The notes below the pieces were generated by a model, which was given only the letters and a program-made list of their open reading frames with translations, ran no database searches and was not told where the DNA came from. 64,000 bases of DNA from an uncultured Eubacteriales bacterium (GTDB lineage Bacteria; Bacillota; Clostridia; Peptostreptococcales; Anaerovoracaceae), in assembly GCA_902773835.1 (NCBI GenBank), contig CACYFZ010000002.1, forward strand, positions 102,488-166,487, written 5' to 3'. Positions 50,512 through 58,397 of the stretch are shown one piece after another. The translations under genes were made by a program, and so were the position numbers. How positions within the stretch are numbered: position 1 is the first letter of the stretch; every line of letters begins with the position of its first letter.

Positions 50512-52035
50512 ATGGATATTTCGAAGATTCAAAACATCGGTAAGATAAACTTTAACGGCGAATACACTCCGGACTGCGTTACGCCGAAGAGCGAGGTTAA
50601 GATGCCGAGCAAGGTTCTGCCTTCCATCCGTGATGCAATTATTGCGACCGGCCTTAAAGACGGCATGACGATTTCCTTCCATCATCATTTCAGAAACGGT
50701 GACTACATCGTGAACATGGTTATGGATGAGATCGCTAAGCTCGGAATCAAGGACCTGACTGTGGCTGCCAGCTCACTGGCTTCCTGCCATGCACCTCTTA
50801 TAGAGCACATCAAGAACGGAGTAATCACTCACATTGAGACCAGCGGTATGAGAGGAGAACTCGCAGAAGCTATTTCAAGAGGTCTTATGGAAACTCCGGT
50901 AGTGTTCAGATCTCACGGAGGAAGAGCTGACGCCATTGCTAATGATGAACTGCACATCGACGTGGCTTTTCTCGGTGCGCCGTCCTGCGATGTACTCGGA
51001 AATGCCAACGGTTATACAAGAGATGAGTCCGGAGCCACAATGTGCGGTTCACTCGGTTATGCGAAAGTTGATGCCGAGTATTCAGACTGCGCGGTAGTTA
51101 TTACGGACCACATAGTTCCTTATCCGAATACACCTCTGGCCATTCCGGCTGTGCATGTAAGATATGTAGTAGAGGTAGAGGAACTCGGAGACCCTGAAGG
51201 AATCATGAGCGGAGCTACTCGCTACACCAAGAATCCGAAAGAACTTATGATAGCCAAGAATGCAGCTAACGTAATCGAGCATTCGGGTTACTTCTATGAC
51301 GGATTTGCCATGCAGATGGGTTCCGGCGGTGCGGCTCTTGCGACAGCGAGATTCCTTCGCGAGAAGATGGAAGAGAAAAATATCAAAGCCCACTTTGCAC
51401 TCGGAGGCATTACCGGGCAGATAGTTGAGATGCATGAGGCGGGCCTGATCAAGAAGATTCTGGACGTTCAGTCATTCGACCTGACGGCTGCGGCTTCTCT
51501 TATGAACAACAGATTCCATACGCAGATTGACGGATGCTTCTATGCGGGTTATGACTACAAGGGAGCTGCCGTAAACGCGCTTGATTTCGTAGTCCTTTCC
51601 GCTCTTGAAATCGATACGGACTTCAACGTAAATGTGCTTACGGGTTCTGACGGAGTTATCAGAGGAGCCATCGGAGGTCACCCTGATACTGCGGCAGGTG
51701 CCAAGATGTCCGTGGTAGTAGCGCCTCTTACAAGAGGACGTATTCCTACTATAGTCGACAAGGTAAATACGGTCGTTACACCGGGCATCACCGTGGATGT
51801 AGTCGTTACCGACCAGGGAATTGCCGTAAATCCGAACAGACCTGATATCATCGAAAGACTCGAGGGTGCAGATATACTGCTGACGGATATTGAGTCACTG
51901 AAGGTAAGAGCTGAGAAGATAGTCGGAAAACCTGATCCTATCAAGTACAAAGACAGGGTCGTAGCCCTCGCACTCTACAGAGACAACTCGATTATAGATG
52001 TAATCAGAGAAGTTGACGAAGATGAAGAGGAATAG
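50512..52035 (+). CDS. citF: Citrate lyase alpha subunit (citrate-ACP transferase)
   Basis: Transfers the carrier between acetate and citrate, forming citryl-carrier for CitE. The 507-residue CoA-transferase-like protein has TISFHHHFRNGDYIVN, the Gly-rich MQMGSGGAALA and FALGGITGQIVEMHEAG. It is the last gene of the + strand lyase set and ends at a strong hairpin. Confidence 0.95.
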   Translation: MDISKIQNIGKINFNGEYTPDCVTPKSEVKMPSKVLPSIRDAIIATGLKDGMTISFHHHFRNGDYIVNMVMDEIAKLGIKDLTVAASSLASCHAPLIEHIKNGVITHIETSGMRGELAEAISRGLMETPVVFRSHGGRADAIANDELHIDVAFLGAPSCDVLGNANGYTRDESGATMCGSLGYAKVDAEYSDCAVVITDHIVPYPNTPLAIPAVHVRYVVEVEELGDPEGIMSGATRYTKNPKELMIAKNAANVIEHSGYFYDGFAMQMGSGGAALATARFLREKMEEKNIKAHFALGGITGQIVEMHEAGLIKKILDVQSFDLTAAASLMNNRFHTQIDGCFYAGYDYKGAAVNALDFVVLSALEIDTDFNVNVLTGSDGVIRGAIGGHPDTAAGAKMSVVVAPLTRGRIPTIVDKVNTVVTPGITVDVVVTDQGIAVNPNRPDIIERLEGADILLTDIESLKVRAEKIVGKPDPIKYKDRVVALALYRDNSIIDVIREVDEDEEE

Positions 52036-52047
52036 GAGACAATAAAT

Positions 52048-52079
52048 AATCGCGCTGCATTCAGTCAGCGCGATTTTTG
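52048..52079. terminator. Terminator between citF and lysR
   Basis: AATCGCGCTG / CAGCGCGATT (52048-52057, 52066-52075) followed by TTTTG. It can stop both convergent transcripts. Confidence 0.9.
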
Positions 52080-52081
52080 TG

Positions 52082-52972
52082 CTACGCATTTCGGAGCTGC
52101 TCTGCAAATCCCCAAATCATGCGGAGCGGCTCGCTCATTTCTTTGGTATTACTTCTTATAATGCAAACGTCTCTTGACATTGAAGTATCGGAGAAAGGTA
52201 TCATCTTAATGTTGAATGTTTCCAGTATCGGAAGACGAGGCATTATGGCAATTCCCGCGCCCGTAGCAACTGAAGCTGCGATTGAGCTGTACTCATCAGC
52301 CTCAAATACCGTGTTCGGAGTAATATCCGCCTTCTTAAATCTGTTTTCGAGCTGATGATAGATTACGGTATCGTGATTAATGGAAATAAAATTCTCACCT
52401 GCGAGATCTCCGAGCTCTACGGACTCTCTTGATGCCAGCGGGTGGTCAGAAGGCACCGCTAAGAAGAGCTCCTGACTGTATATCGGAAGATAGTCAATAG
52501 ACGCGATATCCGGCTTGTCCGTAATACCGGCAATTAATATATCCAGGCTGCCGTTAAGGAGCTGCTCTATTAACTCTCCTGCCATTCCTTGTTGAAACCT
52601 GAAGCCTATCTGCCTGCCTCCTTGGTACTCATAGAATTTATTTACGAACTCCGGAAGGACGCTGAAACTTACGCTGTAAATGTATCCGAGGTTTACTATA
52701 CCGGCGGCCGGTTGCCTGAGCTCATTCAGGCGTTCCATTCCCTCGGAAAGTTCCCTGAGCACGGCTTTTGCATAAGGAAGAAAGGCTTCTCCGTATTTAC
52801 TGAGAGAAACTTGTTTTCCTCTCTTTTCAAAAAGAGGTACGCCGAGCTCCTTCTCAAGCTTTGCAATGGCATAGCTGAGACTCGGCTGAGATATGTAGAG
52901 CAGATTGGCTGCTCTGGTGTAGTGCAGTACTTCCGCAGTTACGCAGAAATATCTTATTTCCTGTAGGGTCAT
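52082..52972 (-). CDS. LysR-family regulator, probably of the citrate lyase genes
   Basis: A 296-residue LysR-type protein. The winged helix-turn-helix is at residues ~1-60 (MTLQEIRYFCVTAEVLHYTRAANLLYISQPSLS, in parts), followed by a periplasmic-binding-like effector domain (~90-290). GGGAG precedes the ATG at 52972; a longer frame from 53020 runs through the promoter. It is divergent from citC, with a palindrome between them, and convergent with citF. Citrate as effector is inferred. Confidence 0.88.
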   Translation of the reverse strand: MTLQEIRYFCVTAEVLHYTRAANLLYISQPSLSYAIAKLEKELGVPLFEKRGKQVSLSKYGEAFLPYAKAVLRELSEGMERLNELRQPAAGIVNLGYIYSVSFSVLPEFVNKFYEYQGGRQIGFRFQQGMAGELIEQLLNGSLDILIAGITDKPDIASIDYLPIYSQELFLAVPSDHPLASRESVELGDLAGENFISINHDTVIYHQLENRFKKADITPNTVFEADEYSSIAASVATGAGIAIMPRLPILETFNIKMIPFSDTSMSRDVCIIRSNTKEMSEPLRMIWGFAEQLRNA

Positions 52973-53008
52973 AGTTCTCCCGATTTTTAGCAAGCGAATT
53001 ACGATTAA

Positions 53009-53017
53009 AGTATAACA
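53009..53017 (-). promoter_or_regulatory. Extended -10 promoter of lysR
   Basis: On the - strand, TGTTATACT precedes the LysR start by about 37 bases. It faces the citC promoter, so one regulator site could control both. Confidence 0.5.
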
Positions 53018-53033
53018 CATCTCTCCCTGTTCA

Positions 53034-53062
53034 TTGACCGGTCAAAAACTCAATGCTAAAAT
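53034..53062 (+). promoter_or_regulatory. citC promoter with a palindromic operator over the -35 box
   Basis: TTGACC (53034-53039), 17 bases, TG-C-TAAAAT (-10 at 53057-53062). The -35 box is half of a perfect palindrome TTGACCGGTCAA (53034-53045), the likely LysR site. Confidence 0.65.
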
Positions 53063-53101
53063 CAGTTCACTGAAAATCATTTTAATGAGAAAGACATAAC
53101 G

Positions 53102-54148
53102 ATGGGGATTATGGACATCAAGACATTCAGAACGCCTCTTACTGAGGAACGTCAGAAGGAATATGAAGATTTTCTAAACTCTTCGGGTCTTCGTAACGAG
53201 GGAGACTCAGATATTATCGCTTGGACTAAAGATGATGACGGCAGGCTTATTGCGGTCGGTTCTTTGGCAGGACATACGCTTAAACAGTTTGCTGTAGCGC
53301 CGGAGGCGGAAGGCTCCGGAATTATGGCGCAAATGATGACAAGGCTTATAGAGGAAGCCTATGCGGCAGGCCGCAGCAGACTTTTTCTTTGCACAAAACC
53401 GAAGAATGTGCCGATGATAAGCTCCCTCGGCTTTTATACTTTGGCAGAGACGGACGATGCTGTTCTGATGGAGAATAAAAAGAACGGACTCTACAAATTC
53501 CTGACATCGATTTGGGATGATTCGGAGCAGTACGCTGCAGAGCACGGTATTGACTTCGAGAACGCCGTATGCGGAGCTGTAGTTTGCAACTGCGATCCGT
53601 TCACTCTCGGACACAGACATCTTATCGAGTATGCTTCAAAGAACTGCGATTATCTGTATGTGTTCGCGGTCTCGGAAAAGGGCTCAATGTTTGAGCCGCA
53701 GGACAGACTGGAAATGATAAAAGCCGGCACGGCAGATATAGAAGACTGCCGTGTGTACGAGAGCAAAAGATATCTCGTATCGCGAGCCACCTTCCCTGCG
53801 TATTTCATCAGAGATGAGGAACACGCGGATGAAGTTAAATCCGAGATAGATATAAAACTCTTCGCAGAGCGCATAGCTCCTGTTCTCAGAATCAAGAAAC
53901 GCTTCGTCGGTAAGGAACCATTCTCAGCCGTCACCGATGCATATAACAAGCGTATGAAGGAATTGCTTCCGGAATACGGAATAGAGCTTACAGAAATACC
54001 GAGACTGGAAGCGGGTACGCCTGCCGATGCCGTAAGCGCAAGCCGTGTCCGAGAAATCTTGAAGTCCGGAGACTTGGAGAGTATAAAGAGTTTAGTACCT
54101 GAAAGCACATATGAAATAATTAAGAGAACTCACTGCAAAGAAGACTAG
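53102..54148 (+). CDS. citC: [Citrate (pro-3S)-lyase] ligase
   Basis: Activates citrate lyase by acetylating its carrier thiol with acetate and ATP. The 348-residue protein has an N-terminal GNAT-like domain (~1-125, VAPEAEGSGIMAQMM) and a C-terminal nucleotidyltransferase domain with CDPFTLGHRHLIE (HxGH) and SASRVREIL. Its last bases overlap the end of the convergent citX-citG gene by four. Confidence 0.93.
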   Translation: MGIMDIKTFRTPLTEERQKEYEDFLNSSGLRNEGDSDIIAWTKDDDGRLIAVGSLAGHTLKQFAVAPEAEGSGIMAQMMTRLIEEAYAAGRSRLFLCTKPKNVPMISSLGFYTLAETDDAVLMENKKNGLYKFLTSIWDDSEQYAAEHGIDFENAVCGAVVCNCDPFTLGHRHLIEYASKNCDYLYVFAVSEKGSMFEPQDRLEMIKAGTADIEDCRVYESKRYLVSRATFPAYFIRDEEHADEVKSEIDIKLFAERIAPVLRIKKRFVGKEPFSAVTDAYNKRMKELLPEYGIELTEIPRLEAGTPADAVSASRVREILKSGDLESIKSLVPESTYEIIKRTHCKED

Positions 54149-55386
54149 AGATTATGACTGATGCCGTTCCACTTGTTTATGAGGAAGGCCAGGGCCAGCA
54201 TATCGGCGCTGCCGCCGGGTGATAGATTGCGTTCTATCATTTCTTCATCAAAGCGGTATATGGCTTCCATGCGATTGTTTTTAGGAAGAGTGGCTGTTTC
54301 GGCCGCTTTTTTCTTTGCGAAATTAAGGCCGTCTCTTCCTCCTCTTCTTATAAGGTTTGTATCTTCGAGCCGTGCCATGCTGTCTATTATGGCAAAGACG
54401 GCGGCGTTGTTGATATCGTTGCTTTCACTATGAAGAGCAAGTCTTTCTGCGCAGTACACGGCATCGGGAAAACCTGATATAGCATGAGAGGTGGCACCGA
54501 AATTTTGTTTTGCATCTTCTTTTGCGAGAGAAGATGCATTATCTATGCAGTCTCCGCCGATAGTGAGGCTTCTTCCCATTCCCGCCAAAAGAAGGCCCAT
54601 GGAATATATCATACCCTGGTGGGTATTAATACCGCCTGTGGCTTCGAACATTTCTTTATCCGCTTGGATACCTCGTGCGCGGAGTTCTTTCATACTGCAG
54701 CCGTTCATTCCCAGAAGAGCCGCATCTTTGAAATACGGAAGAAGGGTGTTGGCGCTTATTATGAAAGTATCGGCATCCATGTCCGTATGGGAACCGTTAT
54801 TGTTTAAATCAACGAGACCCGGCTTCGGTGTGGTCTCAAGTTCTGCAATGAGTGAATCATAGGCGGCCTTGGCGAGGGTGTCTGAGCAGAATTCCTTCAG
54901 GAGCCTGTCTGTCTCGGCTTTGACGGCATCGAGGCCGTGAGCTCTGCTTCTTGAACATTCCGCAGCCGGCTTATCGCATATCAGGCATTTCCTGCTTTTT
55001 GTGCGAGATAGTTTTTGAGGGCCAAAGCCGTCATACGTCAGAACATCGAAGTCGAAGAGCCTGGATGCTGCGATAGTCTTATCTTCTTCTATGGACTCAA
55101 GCCTTCTTTTAACATCCTCCGCATCTTCATCTAGCAGCCAAAAAGCTTCCGTTCCGGTAGGCTCATCTGTCTCGATATATTCTTGAACATCGAGACCCGC
55201 CTTGTCGAATTCGAAGAGACCCCTGTCAAAGAGCATGCGGGTCATCGGCGTCCTCTTAACATCTCCTGCAATATTGAGTGTGAGGCATGCCAAACAGGCA
55301 CCGGACTCGGCGTTTGCCAGAAGTTTATTCTGAATTTCCGCCCGTCTGTCGCGGGCCGCGAGCATCTGCTCCAGATTTATTTGCAT
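54145..55386 (-). CDS. citXG: Fused CitX-CitG: prosthetic-group synthase and transferase of citrate lyase
   Basis: A two-domain 413-residue protein. Residues ~1-160 are CitX (apo-citrate lyase phosphoribosyl-dephospho-CoA transferase), with MLAARDRRAEIQNKLL and FGPQKLSRT. The rest is CitG (2-(5''-triphosphoribosyl)-3'-dephospho-CoA synthase), with TTPKPGLVDLNNNGSHTDMD, EATGGINTHQG and LSPGGSADMLA. It makes and attaches the cofactor of CitD. The fusion is known in some bacteria. Here it is on the opposite strand, tail to tail with citC. GAGG precedes the ATG. Confidence 0.9.
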   Translation of the reverse strand: MQINLEQMLAARDRRAEIQNKLLANAESGACLACLTLNIAGDVKRTPMTRMLFDRGLFEFDKAGLDVQEYIETDEPTGTEAFWLLDEDAEDVKRRLESIEEDKTIAASRLFDFDVLTYDGFGPQKLSRTKSRKCLICDKPAAECSRSRAHGLDAVKAETDRLLKEFCSDTLAKAAYDSLIAELETTPKPGLVDLNNNGSHTDMDADTFIISANTLLPYFKDAALLGMNGCSMKELRARGIQADKEMFEATGGINTHQGMIYSMGLLLAGMGRSLTIGGDCIDNASSLAKEDAKQNFGATSHAISGFPDAVYCAERLALHSESNDINNAAVFAIIDSMARLEDTNLIRRGGRDGLNFAKKKAAETATLPKNNRMEAIYRFDEEMIERNLSPGGSADMLALAFLINKWNGISHNL

Positions 55387-55416
55387 GTAAGAACCTCGTT
55401 TTTTAACTACAGTAAA

Positions 55417-55425
55417 AGTATAGCA
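55417..55425 (-). promoter_or_regulatory. Extended -10 promoter of citXG
   Basis: On the - strand, TGCTATACT lies about 30 bases before the ATG at 55386. Confidence 0.5.
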
Positions 55426-55487
55426 AAATAATGTCGTTTATCGTAGAATTATGACTGCAGGAAAAAAGATTATCAGAGGAAACAAAT

Positions 55488-56612
55488 ATGAAAGAGTACA
55501 TATATACCGAACCGGATTTTTCAAAAGAAGAGTTCAAGAATGCTCCGGAGGCCAAGTTCATCGAGGCTCCTAAGGACGGAGTGGCGCCTGAGGACTTCCA
55601 TGCCATGAGTATTTTCCCTGAGTATTTCAAAGCGGACGGCAAATGGCTCTTGGCTGAGGAAAGCCGTATGGATTGCGTCCCGGTTCTTTCGGACGGACGC
55701 ATTGAAGTTGTGGAATTTCGCAGACTTAAGAAAGGTGACCTCGTAGCGGTCGGAAGAACCGAGAACTGCGAGGACGGTATTTATGTGCATCCGTACGGAT
55801 TCACTGAGGGTAAATCCGAAGAGAAGGATGTGTTCGCCTTCAGGACGTCGAGATCCAGAGAGACAGCTTTTTCGGTGGACTATGATGAACTCTACGAGAT
55901 TCTGAGATATGAGAAAGATCACGGAAAGATAGTATGGGTAATGGGGCCTGCATTCTCTTTCGACCATGATGCAAGGAAAGCTTTCTCCGGTATTATTCGC
56001 GAAGGATATGTTCACGCATTGCTGGCAGGAAACGCATTGGCTACCCATGATCTGGAGGGAGCATATCTTAAGACTGCCCTGGGTCAGGATATATATACGC
56101 AGGAGAGCGTTCACAACGGACACTATAATCATCTGCAGACTATAAACAGGGTAAGATATCACGGAAGTATAAAGAACTTCATCGAGAAAGAAGGTCTCGC
56201 CGACGGCATTATGTGTGCCTGCGAGGAAAAAGGAATACCTTACGTGCTCGGCGGATCGATAAGAGATGACGGGCCGCTTCCTGAAGTGTTCGGAAATGCA
56301 TATGATGCACAGGATGCTATGAGAGATCAGGTAAGGGGTGCGACAACGGTAATCTGCATGGCCACTATGCTTCACTCGATTGCCGTAGGAAATATGACGC
56401 CGTCATATCGCGTGCTCGATGACGGTACGATTCGTCCGGTACATTTCTATTGCGTGGATCTCTCCGAGTTTACCATTAATAAGCTTGCCGACAGGGGAAG
56501 TCTCAGCGCAAAGGGAATCGTCACCAACGTGCAGGATTTCATAGTGCATCTCAGCAAGGCGCTGGGAGCGTGGGATTCGGATAGGACGGCTTCGAAGGAA
56601 GAAGTGAGATAA
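55488..56612 (+). CDS. Alternate-family ornithine cyclodeaminase-like protein (TIGR00300/LOR-SDH C-domain family)
   Basis: A 374-residue protein of the family seen in archaeal alternate ornithine cyclodeaminases, in the C-terminal part of cyanobacterial AgrE/ArgZ and in plant/animal LOR-SDH-related proteins. Its N-terminal part is beta-rich. The NAD-binding half contains LLAGNALATHDLEGA, YNHLQTINRVRYHGSI, YVLGGSIRDDGPLPEVF, and ATMLHSIAVGNMTPS. The conserved text is very strong, so the enzyme is probably active. Conversion of ornithine to proline is the best guess, but relatives differ in substrate. It is upstream of an AEC transporter. Confidence 0.75.
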   Translation: MKEYIYTEPDFSKEEFKNAPEAKFIEAPKDGVAPEDFHAMSIFPEYFKADGKWLLAEESRMDCVPVLSDGRIEVVEFRRLKKGDLVAVGRTENCEDGIYVHPYGFTEGKSEEKDVFAFRTSRSRETAFSVDYDELYEILRYEKDHGKIVWVMGPAFSFDHDARKAFSGIIREGYVHALLAGNALATHDLEGAYLKTALGQDIYTQESVHNGHYNHLQTINRVRYHGSIKNFIEKEGLADGIMCACEEKGIPYVLGGSIRDDGPLPEVFGNAYDAQDAMRDQVRGATTVICMATMLHSIAVGNMTPSYRVLDDGTIRPVHFYCVDLSEFTINKLADRGSLSAKGIVTNVQDFIVHLSKALGAWDSDRTASKEEVR

Positions 56613-56633
56613 TAGAACAGGCAGAAGAGAAAC

Positions 56634-57575
56634 TTGTTACAGAATTTTCTGATTTGTGTAAATGCCGTTATACCGACGGCAATATATCTGTGCATAGGCG
56701 TTTTGCTCAGGGCCTTCAAGATTTTGGGGGATAGAAGCGTAAAGAAATTTACGCATGTAATCTTCGTGGCGCTCTATCCTTTTATGATGTTCGATAATCT
56801 GTATGATAAGAACATCGGAGAGAATATGGACTTGAAGCTCGTTTTATATGCGATCGGATTTACACTTTTTCAGCTGGTGTCATCCTGGATATTTGTCTGT
56901 AAAACAGAGCCGGATAATTACCATCGCGGAGCCATGATACAGGCGTTGTACAGAAGCAATTACGTGCTGATGGGACTTCCTATAGCAACCAATCTCTTGG
57001 GCAAGGGGAATGTAGCGCCTATAGCCGTGGTGCTTTTGTTCATAGTTCCTATTTATAATGCAGCTGCCGTAGTAATATTTGAAAGGTTCAGAGGCGGAAA
57101 GGTTAAGCCTAAGCAGATGGCGCTCCAGATTATAAAGAACCCGATTATAGAGGGAGGTCTTGCGACGCTTGTCGTTATGGCGCTCGGTATAAGACTTCCG
57201 GAAGTAATACACGGAACCGTTACAACTCTGTCGGACTGCACTTCGCCTATCGCTCTTATACTGCTGGGAGCCGGACTGAATTTCGGAGCATTCAAGAGTG
57301 ATACGAGAAGAGTTGCGATTTGTACTACGGGCAAGCTCATAGCATTCCCGGCGCTCGGTATAGCAGGAGCGGTGCTTCTCGGATTTACGGACGCAGAGCT
57401 TATAGCCATAACCCTTATGACGGCGGCTCCGGTGGCTCTCGCGTCATATGCGATGGCATCTTCGATGGGCGGCAACGGACGTCTTGCGGGAGAGCTCGTA
57501 GTCCTGACGACAGTCCTGGCTTGCTTTACGATTCCGGTTTGGCTTTTTATTCTGAAAACAGCGAGTTTGTTTTAA
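56634..57575 (+). CDS. AEC-family (auxin efflux carrier-like) transporter
   Basis: A 313-residue, ten-helix membrane protein of the AEC family, whose bacterial members include malate and other organic-acid carriers. NVLLGLPIA-like text (SNYVLMGLPIATNLLG), PIALILLGAGLNFG and the C-terminal helix fit the family. The start is TTG 56634, with a weak purine-rich site before it. It sits 21 bases after the cyclodeaminase-like gene and near the citrate lyase genes. It could move the product of either, which is inference. Confidence 0.8.
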   Translation: MLQNFLICVNAVIPTAIYLCIGVLLRAFKILGDRSVKKFTHVIFVALYPFMMFDNLYDKNIGENMDLKLVLYAIGFTLFQLVSSWIFVCKTEPDNYHRGAMIQALYRSNYVLMGLPIATNLLGKGNVAPIAVVLLFIVPIYNAAAVVIFERFRGGKVKPKQMALQIIKNPIIEGGLATLVVMALGIRLPEVIHGTVTTLSDCTSPIALILLGAGLNFGAFKSDTRRVAICTTGKLIAFPALGIAGAVLLGFTDAELIAITLMTAAPVALASYAMASSMGGNGRLAGELVVLTTVLACFTIPVWLFILKTASLF

Positions 57576-57588
57576 AAGGGGGATTAGC

Positions 57589-58185
57589 ATTTTAGATCTT
57601 GTTATTACCGGCTTGCTGCTGGGTGTGGCACTGGCAATGGACGCGTTCAGCGTGTCTTTGGCCAACGGCCTTTCGGACAGAATGATGAATTTCAAGAGGA
57701 TGTCGGTTATAGCCGGCACTTTTGCCTTATTCCAGTTTGCCATGCCGATGATAGGCTGGGGGTTGGTGCACACGGCAATTGATTATCTGGAGTGGTTCGA
57801 CAAGCTCGTTCCTTGGATAGCACTGATTCTGCTATGTCTTATAGGCTGCAAGATGATAAAGGACGGGCTCCTGGAAAGGAAGTGCAGAACTGAAGAATCT
57901 ACTGATGGGGCGGAATGTCCGATAGGAAGTGAACTCGGTATCGGGGCTCTGATGATGCAGGGCGTGGCAACTTCCATAGATGCTCTTTCGGTAGGTTTTA
58001 CTACTTCACGCTACGGGATTTCGGAGGCGCTGCTATCGTCGCTTATTATAGGTGCAGTGACTTATCTCATATGCATTGCGGGCTGCGCCATAGGAAAGAG
58101 GATGGGGACAGTGCTCTCGTGGAAGGCTGCGATACTCGGAGGTGTAATTCTCGTGATAATAGGAATCAAGATATTTTTGAGCTGA
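57589..58185 (+). CDS. mntP: MntP-like manganese efflux pump, possible AUU start
   Basis: A small six-helix Mn2+ exporter made of two related halves: MDAFSVSLANG in the first and ATSIDALSVGFTT in the second, each with the conserved metal-binding Asp. The usual family N-terminus (about 16 residues before the MDA motif) is only reached by starting at ATT 57589, where AGGGGG sits six bases upstream. No ATG, GTG or TTG is near that site; the first TTG (57613) would cut the first helix. With the Mn2+ riboswitch-controlled ATPase this is a second Mn2+ export gene in the window. Confidence 0.8.
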   Translation: MLDLVITGLLLGVALAMDAFSVSLANGLSDRMMNFKRMSVIAGTFALFQFAMPMIGWGLVHTAIDYLEWFDKLVPWIALILLCLIGCKMIKDGLLERKCRTEESTDGAECPIGSELGIGALMMQGVATSIDALSVGFTTSRYGISEALLSSLIIGAVTYLICIAGCAIGKRMGTVLSWKAAILGGVILVIIGIKIFLS

Positions 58186-58334
58186 ATAGTGTGAAGAGTC
58201 TTTTTTATTTCCACAAGTATTGTTCTCATAATCTTCACTCTTTCTACATATTCGGAGGGTATTATATACACACGGAGGCAGATGCCTTCGAAACCTCCAT
58301 ATAACAATTTTCCATAAAATACCTAGACGACGAA

Positions 58335-58367
58335 GAAGCGGTGGCCGATGCCACCGCTTCTGTTTTT
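58335..58367. terminator. Bidirectional terminator between mntP and the ABC transporter gene
   Basis: GAAGCGGTGGC / GCCACCGCTTC with a CGAT loop (58335-58360) is followed by TGTTTTT. The gap 58186-58334 before it contains no reading frame. Confidence 0.88.
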
Positions 58368-58397
58368 CATAAGAACGCGTATCTGCTTTGATTATCT

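Noticed and set aside
58190..58240. GTGAAGA...TCTTCAC inverted repeat after mntP
   Set aside because: The loop is too long for a stable terminator, and a much stronger hairpin follows at 58335.
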